From NCBI GenBank assembly GCA_947493885.1, contig CANLTE010000004.1:1-64000 (forward strand): DNA of 64,000 bases. Reading direction: 5' to 3'. The number at the start of each line of letters is the position of its first letter. Position 1 is the first letter of the stretch. Made by a program: the position numbers and the translations under genes. Shown here one piece after another: positions 26,046 to 35,472 of this stretch. Under the pieces are notes generated by a model. It ran no database searches and had not been told where the DNA came from. It saw only the letters and a list, made by a program, of their open reading frames with translations. The DNA comes from an uncultured Maribacter sp. GTDB lineage: Bacteria; Bacteroidota; Bacteroidia; Flavobacteriales; Flavobacteriaceae.

Positions 26046-26969
26046 ATGAAACACATTTTAATATCTGTCGTTGGTCCAACTGCGATTGGAAAAACAGCTT
26101 TAGCCATAAAACTTGCAAACTATTTTAAAACCGAAATAATTTCTGCAGATTCCAGACAGTTTTATAAAGAAATGTATATTGGGACTGCTGTACCTTCAGA
26201 AGAAGAACTCAATAGTGCTAAACACCACTTTATTCAGCACAAAAGTATTTTTGACCACTATTCGGTTGGTGATTTTGAAAAAGAAGCCTTAGAGAAGCTT
26301 AAACACCTTTTTGCTAATCATAAAATTATAGTTATGGTTGGCGGTAGCGGACTTTATGTTAATGCAGTTACCAAGGGGTTAGATACATTTCCTAAAATTA
26401 ACACTGAAATAAGAGAAAGCTTAAACAAGGATTTTCAAGAAAAAGGAATTGAAAATTTACAGCTACAATTAAAACAGCTTGATCCTGATTATTTTTCTAA
26501 AGTAGACACTCTTAATCCTCATAGATTAATTCGTGCTTTAGAAATTTGTATTGGAACAAACAAACCCTACTCCTCTTTTCTTAAAAAGGATAAAAAAAAG
26601 AGACCTTTTTATACCATTACGGTTGGAATTGACGCTGAGCGTGAAATTATTTATGACCGAATTAATAAAAGAGTGGATATTATGATGAATCAGGGGTTGT
26701 TAACCGAAGCCAAAGATTTATACAAACATAAAGCACTCAATGCGCTACAAACTGTAGGATATAGAGAGCTTTTTTCTCATTTTGATGAAGAATGCACCTT
26801 GGAGTTTGCCATTTCTGAAATCAAAAAGAATACTAGAAGATTTGCCAAAAGACAACTTACATGGTTTAAAAAAAATGAAGAAACTCTTTGGGTTGATTAC
26901 AACTACAACGAAATAGAATTATTTGATTTGATAAATGAACAAATAAAAAAAGCATCTAATATAAATTAA
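26046..26969 (+). CDS. miaA: tRNA dimethylallyltransferase MiaA
   Basis: This 307-residue enzyme transfers a dimethylallyl group to A37 of tRNAs reading UNN codons. It has the P-loop GPTAIGKTALAIKL, the dimethylallyl-binding EIISADSRQFYKEMYIGTAVPS, VGGSGLYVNAV, and a C-terminal basic region with TRRFAKRQLTWFKK. The track ORF begins at 25983 inside the channel gene; the ATG at 26046 is the real start. Last gene of the operon. Confidence 0.96.
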   Translation: MKHILISVVGPTAIGKTALAIKLANYFKTEIISADSRQFYKEMYIGTAVPSEEELNSAKHHFIQHKSIFDHYSVGDFEKEALEKLKHLFANHKIIVMVGGSGLYVNAVTKGLDTFPKINTEIRESLNKDFQEKGIENLQLQLKQLDPDYFSKVDTLNPHRLIRALEICIGTNKPYSSFLKKDKKKRPFYTITVGIDAEREIIYDRINKRVDIMMNQGLLTEAKDLYKHKALNALQTVGYRELFSHFDEECTLEFAISEIKKNTRRFAKRQLTWFKKNEETLWVDYNYNEIELFDLINEQIKKASNIN

Positions 26970-26974
26970 ATGCT
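26944..26974 (-). terminator. Terminator of the rprY-like gene, inside the miaA 3' end
   Basis: AGCAT-c-TAAT ... ATTA-a-ATGCT forms an imperfect hairpin. On the minus strand it is followed by seven T. It overlaps the last miaA codons. Confidence 0.5.
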
Positions 26975-26998
26975 CTTCTAATAATTTTGGAAACACTA

Positions 26999-27706
26999 TT
27001 ATTCTGTTTTTATCACTAGTCTAAATCCTTCTCCATGAATGTTAAGAATTTCAACAGTTTCATCGCGCTTTAAGTATTTACGCAACTTAGCTATATATAC
27101 ATCCATACTTCTGGAAGTAAAGTAATTATCATCTCTCCATATTTTTGTTAATGCAAGTTCTCTGGGCATTAAATCATTTTCATGAAGTGCTAACAAACGC
27201 AATAATTCATTTTCTTTAGGAGATAACTTAATAGCCTCGTCTTCTTTATATTTTAAAAATCTAAGTTTAGAGTTTAAACTAAAACCTCCAATGGTAAACT
27301 CAAATTTTTTGCTATCAGCAAGAGAGTTAGAGGACTTTCTTTGAAGTATTGCTTTAAGCTTCATTAAAAGCACTTCAGAATCAAAAGGTTTGTTCAAATA
27401 GTCATCAGCACCAGCTTTATATCCTTTTAAAACATCTTCCTTCATGGTTTTGGCAGTAAGAAATACTATAGGCACATTTTCGTTTTTCTCACGAATTTCT
27501 TTAGCCAAAGTAAATCCATCTTTATAAGGCATCATTACATCAAGAATACAAATATCATAATTGTCTTTCTTAAACTTTTCAAATCCTTCCATTCCATTTT
27601 TAGCCAAAGTCACATCAAAATCATTCATAGATAAATAATCTTTTAAGACTATTCCAAAATTTGGGTCATCTTCAACTAAAAGTATTTTCTTATTTATTGT
27701 TTCCAT
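26999..27706 (-). CDS. rprY: OmpR-family response regulator, RprY-like
   Basis: This 235-residue regulator has a receiver domain with acidic pocket Glu12/Asp13/Asp14 and the phospho-acceptor Asp56 (ICILDVMMPYKDG). The conserved Thr and Lys sit in FLTAKT and LNKPFDSE. A winged-helix DNA-binding domain follows (LSPKENELLRLLALHENDLMPRELAL; SRSMDVYIAKLRKYLK). Gene order and sequence match the Bacteroidetes RprX/RprY pair. It begins 5 bases after the kinase gene, so both form one transcript. The symbol is given by similarity of type. Confidence 0.9.
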   Translation of the reverse strand: METINKKILLVEDDPNFGIVLKDYLSMNDFDVTLAKNGMEGFEKFKKDNYDICILDVMMPYKDGFTLAKEIREKNENVPIVFLTAKTMKEDVLKGYKAGADDYLNKPFDSEVLLMKLKAILQRKSSNSLADSKKFEFTIGGFSLNSKLRFLKYKEDEAIKLSPKENELLRLLALHENDLMPRELALTKIWRDDNYFTSRSMDVYIAKLRKYLKRDETVEILNIHGEGFRLVIKTE

Positions 27707-27711
27707 AATTA

Positions 27712-29295
27712 TTAAATTAAAGGTAGTTTAATATGAAAAATGCTGCCTTTTCCTTTTTCACTTTCCATATAAACTTCTCCTTGATGATCTTCTATTATTT
27801 TTTTCACATAGGCCAGTCCTAAACCGTGACCTTTTACATTATGTATATCTCCTGTATGCTCTCTATAAAATTTCTCAAAAACTCTTTTTAAAACCTGTTT
27901 ACTCATTCCTAACCCCTGATCTTTTACCTTAATAACAATAAAGTTTTTGTTAACCTCAGTAAATACATCAACTCTAGGTTGGTCTTCTGAATATTTAATG
28001 GCATTATCTAAAACGTTTACTAATACATTCGTAAAATGTGTTTCATTTGCCAAAACCTCACTACTAGTGGCATCTAAATGTGTTTTCACATATCCACCTC
28101 TATCTTCAACAATTAACTCAACATGCGCAATAGCATCTTGTATTATGTCATGAACATCCACTCTAAACTTTGGAATATCTAATTGTTTTTTCTCCAACTT
28201 AGATATTCTTAAAACATTCTCTACTTGAGCGTGCATACGCTTATTTTCATCGCGAATCATTTGCAAGTAACGAAGTACTTTTTCTTGGTCGTTAATGGTT
28301 TTTGGATTGCGGATAGCTTCTACCGCCAAATTAATTGTGGCTATTGGCGTTTTAAACTCATGAGTCATGTTATTTATAAAATCAGACTTAATTTCTGAAA
28401 TTTGCTTTTGCTTTAAAAGCTGATAAATTGCCCCATAGTATGCTACGATAATGATTAACGTAAATAGTAGTGAAATAATTGCCATTCCTACTATAGATTT
28501 TAACAAAAATCGTTTCTCTTTCGGAAAAGAAATATATAATCTAAAATTTGATTGTCCTTCTCCATCAACAAAAATCGGAGAACTATATATACTTTTAGCT
28601 GTTTTCTTAAATTTTCTAGACTTTACTTTAGTTGGCAACCCATTACTAAAAATTCCATACTCAAAATCTATATTTATACCTCTGTTAGACAACTCTCGTT
28701 CTAACCTAAGTTCTATTTCTTGTGTTGAAACCCTGTCGTGAATAGGTTCTCTTTTTGCAAAATTGCTAAAAACATCTTCAAATTGTGCTTTTTCAATGGC
28801 AGATAATCCTCCTATTTTTTCAAACTTCTGAATAGGAGTTAGTTTGTATTGTTTGCCATCAATACCAAAATTTTCTTCAAAAACAATACTTGTTCGCTTG
28901 CTTGTATAATTTTTAATCGTTGTAGTGTCTGTTCCACTACCATTGTCAAAGAACGTAGACGGTATATTATAATCTTCTTCTAAAATTCCATGCGAATAAG
29001 CATGTATTTCATTAGAGTTTATATCTCTGTTTATATAGAAAAAATTCCCATAACTAGATTCAGTTGCTTTACCTCCTATACTATCTTTTAAATTATAATA
29101 CCTATCAAAATAGTTTCGCATCTCGCGATCAGCTATTTGATCCGTAACCTTATTTAAAACAACAGCTACTGCATTGGAAAACTGATCTTCTTTATCTTTA
29201 ACCGACTTTCTAATCCAAAAAACTTGTACAAAAATGATTCCGATTAATGAAAGACTCATCAAAACCACTAAAGCAACAAACAACCTCTTATTCAT
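27712..29295 (-). CDS. rprX: Sensor histidine kinase, RprX-like
   Basis: This 527-residue kinase has an N-terminal membrane segment (LFVALVVLMSLSLIGIIFVQVFW), a large periplasmic sensor region (about 30-265), a second membrane span (SIVGMAIISLLFTLIIIVAYYGAIY), a HisKA domain with H-box FINNMTHEFKTPIATI, and an HATPase_c domain with NVLDNAIKYSED, DQGLGM and GHGLGLAYVKKII. It should phosphorylate the adjacent RprY-like regulator. The signal is unknown. Upstream there are period-7 TTAACAT repeats that could be an operator for autoregulation. Confidence 0.92.
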   Translation of the reverse strand: MNKRLFVALVVLMSLSLIGIIFVQVFWIRKSVKDKEDQFSNAVAVVLNKVTDQIADREMRNYFDRYYNLKDSIGGKATESSYGNFFYINRDINSNEIHAYSHGILEEDYNIPSTFFDNGSGTDTTTIKNYTSKRTSIVFEENFGIDGKQYKLTPIQKFEKIGGLSAIEKAQFEDVFSNFAKREPIHDRVSTQEIELRLERELSNRGINIDFEYGIFSNGLPTKVKSRKFKKTAKSIYSSPIFVDGEGQSNFRLYISFPKEKRFLLKSIVGMAIISLLFTLIIIVAYYGAIYQLLKQKQISEIKSDFINNMTHEFKTPIATINLAVEAIRNPKTINDQEKVLRYLQMIRDENKRMHAQVENVLRISKLEKKQLDIPKFRVDVHDIIQDAIAHVELIVEDRGGYVKTHLDATSSEVLANETHFTNVLVNVLDNAIKYSEDQPRVDVFTEVNKNFIVIKVKDQGLGMSKQVLKRVFEKFYREHTGDIHNVKGHGLGLAYVKKIIEDHQGEVYMESEKGKGSIFHIKLPLI

Positions 29296-29307
29296 CTTCG
29301 AGTAAAA

Positions 29308-29364
29308 TTAACATTTAACATTTATAAAATTGTAGCTTTAACCTAACCTTAACAAAAATGTTAA
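29308..29364 (-). promoter_or_regulatory. Period-7 TTAACAT repeats and inverted repeat upstream of rprX
   Basis: TTAACATTTAACATTTA (29308-29324) contains two identical 7-mers in direct repeat. AAATGTTAA (29356-29364) is the reverse complement of the first nine bases. Between them lies TTTAACCTAACCTTAAC, also with repeated TAAC. Direct repeats at about 7-11 bp spacing are typical of OmpR-family sites, so this may be the RprY binding site. Confidence 0.4.
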
Positions 29365-29377
29365 ATTTCTGGAATCG

Positions 29378-29962
29378 CTATATATATTCAAGCAGAGCCT
29401 TATTTACTTCCAGTACTTTTTTACTCGTTTTTTCGAGGTCTATATTTTCTATTACAAAATTAGAATATGAAATTTTTTCTGAATCACCGAGTTGATTTGC
29501 AATTCTTGAAATTATCTCCTTTTTACTTGAATTATCTCTGCTTACCACTCTTTGAATTCGGATTTCTTCAGGAGCGGTAACCAAAATAATAGCATCGTAA
29601 TTATTTTGATTTTTGTTTTCAAATATTAAAGCGGTTTCCTGTATTACATAAGAATGATCTTGCTGATCTACCCATTTTAAAAAATGTTCTCGTACCGCTG
29701 GATGTACAATACTATTCAACGCTTTTAGCAATTTATCATCATTAAACACCTTATTTGCAATATATGCTCGGTTTAATTTGCCTTTTTTATATGCAGTCTC
29801 CCCTAAAAGCTCTAGAATACCTTCTCTAACAACTTTTGAATTATGCATTAACGCCTTTGCCTCAATATCTGAATTATAAACTGGCACCCCCAAATCCTTA
29901 AACATTTGAGCAACTGTGGTTTTCCCACTTCCAATACCTCCTGTTAATCCAACAATTTTCAT
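29378..29962 (-). CDS. coaE: Dephospho-CoA kinase
   Basis: This 194-residue enzyme phosphorylates dephospho-CoA at the ribose 3'-OH, the last step of coenzyme A synthesis. It has the P-loop GLTGGIGSGKTTVAQMF, VPVYNSDIEAKALM, and IVHPAVREHFLKW, and a lid segment RIQRVVSRDNSSKKEI. Length is typical. It overlaps the upstream YbbR gene by 4 bases. CoaBC is encoded about 6 kb further up on the same strand, so two CoA steps lie in this window. Confidence 0.95.
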   Translation of the reverse strand: MKIVGLTGGIGSGKTTVAQMFKDLGVPVYNSDIEAKALMHNSKVVREGILELLGETAYKKGKLNRAYIANKVFNDDKLLKALNSIVHPAVREHFLKWVDQQDHSYVIQETALIFENKNQNNYDAIILVTAPEEIRIQRVVSRDNSSKKEIISRIANQLGDSEKISYSNFVIENIDLEKTSKKVLEVNKALLEYI

Positions 29963-30909
29963 TGCCTAGTAAGAATATAAGTTACTTCTTTTTCTTTTGT
30001 GGTAGCACTATATATATGATTTGGAGTCTTTTTAATTTCAATAGGAAGTGTATTTGTATTTAGCATGCCATTACAATCAACAACCACCTGAAAATCCGAT
30101 TCTTTAATATCCTTTAAAACACCAATATTTGCTTTACATAAAACCCCAACGATATCTGGGAAAATTTCAATTTTAACATCTAAAGATAAGTTGATTACCT
30201 CTACTGGAATAGCAAAAAGTTTTTCAGAAAATCGAGATACCACACCACTAACTTTTACTTCAGCATTTGAGAATGAGGCGTTTTTCATTTTTTTTGGTCG
30301 AATAACTTTCACACTTTTAGAAAAACTTTCTTTTAAATCAACTAACTTTATTTTAGTAGTATTTACCGATGATATATTACCAATCTCATTTGACGGTCCA
30401 GTTATTATAATAGAATCTGGCATAACCTTTATTTCGCCCTCCAAAACATGATTTTTTGCATATTCCAATTCCAAATCGTGTAGCACAGCAACTTTTTTCC
30501 GTATTAACTCAGTGAAATTAAAAAATAAAGTATCTCTATCTATATCTTTAATTGTAATGGTATTAGATAATTGTTTTTCTATTTGTTTTTTATAAATACT
30601 TTGAGGTATGTAAAATTTATTACTGTTTTTTTCAACATTATTTAAATCTATAAAAACCGTTTTAGTTTTAATTCCAAATGATAAAAACTGAAACCCAACA
30701 GCTTCTAATTTTACATCTACAGTTTTTTTAGAAACGTCTATAAGCAATAAGCTATCTGGTTTATTAACAAACTCAAGATTAAAAGTAGCTCTACTAATTA
30801 CTTCTCCAGACAAAGTCTTGATAAGCCAAGCCAAACTAGATAATACCAAAAAGATTAAGAAAACCTTTACTTTTCTTTTCTTTAAATGTTTTTGAACCTT
30901 TTTTATCAC
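29959..30909 (-). CDS. YbbR-like domain protein
   Basis: This is a membrane-anchored protein with one N-terminal span (VKVFLIFLVLSSLAWLIKTL) and an extracytoplasmic region of YbbR-type beta repeats (VDVKLEAVGFQF; PDSIIITGPSNEIGNISSVNT; ISRFSEKLFAIPVEV-like segments). The track ORF starts at ATG 30954, which would overlap the glycosyltransferase gene by 41 bases. The GTG at 30909 gives VIKKVQKHLKKRK before the membrane span and is 4 bases after that gene, so it is preferred with moderate certainty. YbbR proteins are linked to cyclic-di-AMP synthase CdaA in Firmicutes. No such gene is next to it here. Confidence 0.8.
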   Translation of the reverse strand: MIKKVQKHLKKRKVKVFLIFLVLSSLAWLIKTLSGEVISRATFNLEFVNKPDSLLLIDVSKKTVDVKLEAVGFQFLSFGIKTKTVFIDLNNVEKNSNKFYIPQSIYKKQIEKQLSNTITIKDIDRDTLFFNFTELIRKKVAVLHDLELEYAKNHVLEGEIKVMPDSIIITGPSNEIGNISSVNTTKIKLVDLKESFSKSVKVIRPKKMKNASFSNAEVKVSGVVSRFSEKLFAIPVEVINLSLDVKIEIFPDIVGVLCKANIGVLKDIKESDFQVVVDCNGMLNTNTLPIEIKKTPNHIYSATTKEKEVTYILTRQ

Positions 30910-30913
30910 GGTA

Positions 30914-31918
30914 TTACTTTTTAAAAAAAAGCGCTGGAAACAATATTTCCGCATCTTTGTTACTAAAGATAATCTTTACGGTTGACTTTATAAAACCGTA
31001 GCCGTAGCCTACAAATTGTATGCAAACTGCCCAAATAGACAAAAATGCTATATACATACTTTTGTTTTTTAATAATGCATCTATAAACAATATTCCAAAG
31101 TAAAAGCCTAAAAACAGCACTGGTAACTTATAGCCCAAAAACAGCATAGACACCGAAGCTAAAAAAAACACACAAAAAAGTGTTGGAAACCAATACGTTA
31201 TTTTTTTGGTCTCTGGGTGCCATTTATTTAAAATAGGTCTCACCAAGCCAAACTTATTAACTTGAGTATAAAATTTGTGCCAGTCTATTCTTCTTTTATG
31301 AAATACAAAGGCCTCAAGTATAAGTTTAGTTTCATAGCCTGCATTCCAAATTCTAATGGTTAAATCTGGATCTTCACCAGGATGAATATTCCCATAGCCT
31401 CCAACTTTTTGGAATACTTCTTTGGAAATCCCCATATTAAAACTTCGGGGCTGAAACTTATCAACGGCTTTTTTCCCTCCTCTAATGCCACCTGTCGTTA
31501 AGAAAGACGTCATAGCATAATTTATTGCCTTCTGAACATTTGTAAAGGATTCATGAGCAGCATCAGGGCCTCCAAAACAATGTACAAAGTTTTTCTCCAA
31601 AGCATTTTCTGCCTCATCCAGATATTGTGGAGGCAAAATACAATCAGAATCTAGTATAATATAATAGTTTCCCTTTGCCCGTCGCATTCCATAGTTTCGA
31701 GAATCACCTGGACCAGAATTATCTTTTTGGTAGTAGGATATAGAAAGTTTTTCTTGAAAAGCTTCTGCAACTTTTTCTGAAGATAATGTTGAACCATCTT
31801 CGATAATAACAACTTCAAAAAGTTTGGAATATGTCTGGCTACTTAAACTTTCTAATAACTCATGAATCTCATTTGGCCTATTATAAACGGGTATAATAAA
31901 AGAAAAATAAAGATTCAT
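30914..31918 (-). CDS. Family 2 glycosyltransferase, membrane-associated
   Basis: This 334-residue protein has a GT-A domain (FSFIIPVYNRPNEIHELLESL; VVIIEDGST; NYYIILDSDCILPPQYL, where DSD is the metal-binding DxD) and a later PGEDPDLTIRIWNAGYETKLI motif, followed by hydrophobic helices near the C-terminus (FPTLFCVFFLASVSMLFLGY). It would add a sugar from a nucleotide donor to a lipid or cell-surface glycan. The acceptor is unknown. It is next to the YbbR-coaE pair on the same strand. Confidence 0.88.
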   Translation of the reverse strand: MNLYFSFIIPVYNRPNEIHELLESLSSQTYSKLFEVVIIEDGSTLSSEKVAEAFQEKLSISYYQKDNSGPGDSRNYGMRRAKGNYYIILDSDCILPPQYLDEAENALEKNFVHCFGGPDAAHESFTNVQKAINYAMTSFLTTGGIRGGKKAVDKFQPRSFNMGISKEVFQKVGGYGNIHPGEDPDLTIRIWNAGYETKLILEAFVFHKRRIDWHKFYTQVNKFGLVRPILNKWHPETKKITYWFPTLFCVFFLASVSMLFLGYKLPVLFLGFYFGILFIDALLKNKSMYIAFLSIWAVCIQFVGYGYGFIKSTVKIIFSNKDAEILFPALFFKK

Positions 31919-31975
31919 GAGTTTGTATTTTATAAACGAATCTGGAAATTAAATTCCACAGTATGATAACGTGAT

Positions 31976-32788
31976 TTAGTTATCAAATTCGTCAATAACT
32001 TCTTGACTCACACCAGTATTAGAGAAACCTCCATCATGGAATAAGTTTTGCATAGTTACTTTTCTTGTTAAATCTGAAAATAATGTAATAGTATAATCTG
32101 CACAATCTTGGGCAGTTGCATTTCCTAACGGAGACATTTTTTCAGCGTAATTAATAAAACCCGTAAATCCTTTTATCCCTTGACCTGCAGTAGTAGCTGT
32201 TGGAGATTGTGAAATTGTGTTTACACGTACTTTTTTCTCTTTTCCAAAGAAATAACCAAAACTACGTGCTACAGATTCTAAATACGCTTTATTATCTGCC
32301 ATATCATTATAATCAGGAAACGTACGTTGTGCGGCCATATAAGTCAAGGCAACAATACTACCCCACTCATTCATAGCATCCATTTTATATAAGCTTTGCA
32401 TTACTTTATGAAAAGAAAGTGCAGATACATCCCATCCTTTTTGGGTGAATTTATAATCTTCATCCATGTAAGATCTACCCTTACGAACATTTATGGACAT
32501 TCCGATAGAGTGTAAAACAAAGTCGATTTTACCTCCTAAGATTTCCATTGATTTTTCAACTAAATCTTTTAATTCTTCCTCGTTAGTGGCATCAGCTGGA
32601 ATAATTTCAGAGCCTGTTTCCTCCGCTAAGGTTTTTAACTGCCCCATACGCAAAGCAATCGGCGCATTTGTTAAAACAAATTTTCCACCTTCAGCATGTA
32701 CACTTAAAGCAGTTTTCCATGCAATAGAATTTTCATCTAAAGCTCCAAAAATAATTCCTCTTTTTCCTTTTAATAAATTATATGCCAT
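31976..32788 (-). CDS. fabI: Enoyl-[acyl-carrier-protein] reductase (NADH) FabI
   Basis: This 270-residue short-chain dehydrogenase-type enzyme performs the last reduction in the fatty-acid elongation cycle. It has the FabI-specific N-terminus (LKGKRGIIFGALDENSIAWKTA), VLHSIGMS, and the catalytic Tyr-x6-Lys in YNDMADNKAYLES, then RVNTISQSPTATTAGQGI. It is the target of triclosan-type inhibitors in other bacteria. A TATCTTTG promoter element lies 30 bases upstream. Confidence 0.96.
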   Translation of the reverse strand: MAYNLLKGKRGIIFGALDENSIAWKTALSVHAEGGKFVLTNAPIALRMGQLKTLAEETGSEIIPADATNEEELKDLVEKSMEILGGKIDFVLHSIGMSINVRKGRSYMDEDYKFTQKGWDVSALSFHKVMQSLYKMDAMNEWGSIVALTYMAAQRTFPDYNDMADNKAYLESVARSFGYFFGKEKKVRVNTISQSPTATTAGQGIKGFTGFINYAEKMSPLGNATAQDCADYTITLFSDLTRKVTMQNLFHDGGFSNTGVSQEVIDEFDN

Positions 32789-32817
32789 TTTGCTTTTTTC
32801 TATTTTTCAACAAGGTT

Positions 32818-32825
32818 CAAAGATA
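32818..32825 (-). promoter_or_regulatory. -7 element of fabI (TATCTTTG)
   Basis: Exact TAnnTTTG match on the minus strand (CAAAGATA on plus), 29 bases before the fabI start. Confidence 0.5.
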
Positions 32826-32872
32826 TTTAAAATATGTTAAATAAAAACCTCTAAAATTCATGTAATTTCAAG

Positions 32873-34525
32873 CTAAGCTAACAGTTGTTTTGCGTGCGCC
32901 AAGGCTGATTCTGAAATCTCCTTGCCGCCTAACATTTGAGCTAATTCGGTTACTCTTTCCTCATTTGACAAAAGTTTCATACTTGAGCGGGTAACTCCTT
33001 CTTCTTCAGTTTTATAAACTTTATAATGATAATCACCCTTTGATGCTACCTGAGGAAGATGTGTTATTGAAAAAACTTGCATACCTGAACTCATTTGTTT
33101 CATAATTTCCCCCATGCGATTTGATATTTCCCCGGAAACACCAGTATCTATTTCATCAAACATCATGGTAGGCAGGTTTTCATATTTCGCCAAAATAGAT
33201 TTTATGGTTAACATAATTCTAGACAACTCTCCACCTGAAGCTACTTTTTTCAACAAACCATAGTCCATACCTTTGTTTGCAGAAAACAAAAACGTTAAAT
33301 CATCACGACCATTTTCTTTAAAATCTTCTGATGGATTAATTTCAATTTTAAAAGTTGCACTGGGCATTCCCAATGAAATTAAACTTTCTTCCAATTGTTT
33401 TTTCAATATTGGAATGGATTTCTGTCTAGCCTTACTGATATTTTCAGCTGTTTTAGCGAGCAAATGCTTTTGTTTCTCTAAAGCTTCTTGTTTTGCCGAA
33501 ATACTATCTTCAATATTTTCGGTAATCGATACTTTTTTTGATAAAGATTCTCTTATAGCAATCAACTCCGCAACATCAGCTACATTATGTTTTTTAAGTA
33601 AGTCATGTAACAACTGTAACTTTTCGTTTACTTCTTGGAGCAATTGTGGATTGGCTTCAGTATTTTCCTGAATAGTATATAATTCCGAAGAAATATCATC
33701 CAACTCTATAAAAACAGATTGAATACGTTCATTCAAAGAAGTGAATTGATTTCCAAAACTAGAAAGTCTATTAGCTACTTGTTTTAACTCAGCCATTAAA
33801 CTAATAACCCCGACCTGCTCATCATTAAACAATTGCCCTCCTTTTGACAATTGCTCCATAATAATTTCTACATTGTTAAGCTGTTCATATTGCTCTTCCA
33901 AGTCTTCCAAAATCCCCTCTTTTAAAGGCGCATCTTCTAACTCTTTAAGTAGAAAACTATTATAATCATGCTCCTTTGAAGCATTACTTTGAAAATCTAA
34001 TAACTCTTTTAGCTCTTTATTGATTTGTTGGAAGAGTTCTAATTGTTTCTTGTACTTTAATAATAACGGTGAGTTATCAGCTAGGGCATCAATAACTTTT
34101 AACTGAAAGTCGTTTTCAGTAAGGCGCAATGTTTGGTGTTGAGAATGAACATCAATCAACCTATTACCTAATTGTGAGAGGATATCAAGAGTAACAGGAG
34201 AATCATTTATAAATGCTCTTGATTTTCCACTTGGTTGAATTTCCCGTCGAATTATGGTTGCATCTTCATAATCTAAATCTTCGTCATCAAAAAAAGATTT
34301 TAAATCATATTTTTCAACTTGAAATTCAGCTTCAATAATGCATTTTTTTTCTTTATCACGAAGCGATGATAAATCTGCACGTTTACCTAAAACCAGTGAT
34401 AAGCCTCCTAATAAAATAGATTTTCCTGCACCAGTTTCTCCGGTAATAACATTAAAACCACTTGTAAAATCAACATTTAATTGATCTATTAATGCGTAAT
34501 TTTTAATAGAAAGATTTGCCAGCAA
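32873..34525 (-). CDS. recN: DNA repair protein RecN
   Basis: This is a 550-residue SMC-like ATPase of double-strand-break repair. The N-terminal Walker A is ITGETGAGKSILLGGL. A long coiled-coil centre (about 160-360, with LEEQYEQLNNVEI) follows. The C-terminal part carries the ABC signature-like SGGELSRIMLTIKSIL and the Walker B MMFDEIDTGVSGEI, then HLPQVASKGDYHYKV. Length is typical. It is the last gene of the bamD-rpoZ-coaBC-porD-recN run, with a 59-base gap to porD. Confidence 0.96.
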   Translation of the reverse strand: MLANLSIKNYALIDQLNVDFTSGFNVITGETGAGKSILLGGLSLVLGKRADLSSLRDKEKKCIIEAEFQVEKYDLKSFFDDEDLDYEDATIIRREIQPSGKSRAFINDSPVTLDILSQLGNRLIDVHSQHQTLRLTENDFQLKVIDALADNSPLLLKYKKQLELFQQINKELKELLDFQSNASKEHDYNSFLLKELEDAPLKEGILEDLEEQYEQLNNVEIIMEQLSKGGQLFNDEQVGVISLMAELKQVANRLSSFGNQFTSLNERIQSVFIELDDISSELYTIQENTEANPQLLQEVNEKLQLLHDLLKKHNVADVAELIAIRESLSKKVSITENIEDSISAKQEALEKQKHLLAKTAENISKARQKSIPILKKQLEESLISLGMPSATFKIEINPSEDFKENGRDDLTFLFSANKGMDYGLLKKVASGGELSRIMLTIKSILAKYENLPTMMFDEIDTGVSGEISNRMGEIMKQMSSGMQVFSITHLPQVASKGDYHYKVYKTEEEGVTRSSMKLLSNEERVTELAQMLGGKEISESALAHAKQLLA

Positions 34526-34584
34526 TTTTTGTAGAATTTAATTACCGTAAAGATACTCTAATATTCTAATGCAGAAAATTAAGA

Positions 34585-35472
34585 TTAATACTTAATATCA
34601 TTCCAAGTACTGGAATATAAAGGAGCTACTCTATTAAGCCGTTCTTTTAACTGAACAATATCCACTTTTGGGCCATCAGAAAAGATGTTTAAAATCTCTT
34701 CAGATTTGGCATCAAAAAAAGTTTGAATTAAAAACGCATTTGGCCTACGTTTTATCATAGTTTCAAACAACTTCATTGTACCTGCAATTACTTGTTTTCC
34801 CGTACTATTGTTATCTCCTAAAATATCCAAACCTTTTCTATGATAATTATACATTGCTATACGATACTCTCTATACGTGTTAGACATTAAATTATCAACC
34901 AGTTCAAAACGGCTACGATCAGTGGTTGGATTCCAATCTGCCGAACCACTACCTTGTGCCTGAGTAACAATATTTTGTGCTTTTCTAAAAAAATCGCTTC
35001 CTCCCTCAAGTGCAAAAGTATCTGCATCTAAACCTAAAATAACATAAACGTAATACGCAACAACACTCACCAGGTTAGATTCAAAAACATTTTCATTGTA
35101 CACTAAAGGCTGAAACTCTATATACTCAAAACTTAATTTATCGTCTTTATAATTAAATATTGGGCTACTGTAAGAAGTATTGAAAACAGGCCTTGAAGAT
35201 TGAATTTGAATATTTCCTTTAAACCTATTTGATTCGTATGATGTTATCGTAATAAACATTTGAGCATTAACCCGTTCGTTTTCTTTATAAACACGATTTG
35301 TCCACTTGGTTTTGTTTACAAAATCATTTAACGAACGCTCTAAAGTTTTAAAAACTTGTTGATTTGTTTGACCTACCTGATCTGAGTTTAAGATAATAGA
35401 ACAATTAAGCTCTTGTCCACAAACAATACTTGAAAAAGCTATTAAAAATACCGCGATAATAAGGTTACGCAT
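34585..35472 (-). CDS. porD: Type IX secretion protein PorD (DUF4835)
   Basis: This 295-residue exported protein has a signal peptide ending near SIVCGQ. Family features are LNCSIILNSDQVGQTNQQVFKTLERSLNDFVNKTKWT at the start, SSRPVFNTSYSSPIFN, and SDFFRKAQNIVTQAQ. PorD is needed for type IX secretion in Porphyromonas. The gene position next to coaBC and recN is characteristic in Bacteroidetes. The start overlaps the coaBC end by 8 bases, so translation is probably coupled. Confidence 0.9.
   Translation of the reverse strand: MRNLIIAVFLIAFSSIVCGQELNCSIILNSDQVGQTNQQVFKTLERSLNDFVNKTKWTNRVYKENERVNAQMFITITSYESNRFKGNIQIQSSRPVFNTSYSSPIFNYKDDKLSFEYIEFQPLVYNENVFESNLVSVVAYYVYVILGLDADTFALEGGSDFFRKAQNIVTQAQGSGSADWNPTTDRSRFELVDNLMSNTYREYRIAMYNYHRKGLDILGDNNSTGKQVIAGTMKLFETMIKRRPNAFLIQTFFDAKSEEILNIFSDGPKVDIVQLKERLNRVAPLYSSTWNDIKY

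Noticed and set aside
33273-33671. 132-aa ORF antisense to recN
   Set aside because: It runs through the conserved recN coiled coil in the opposite strand; no independent evidence.
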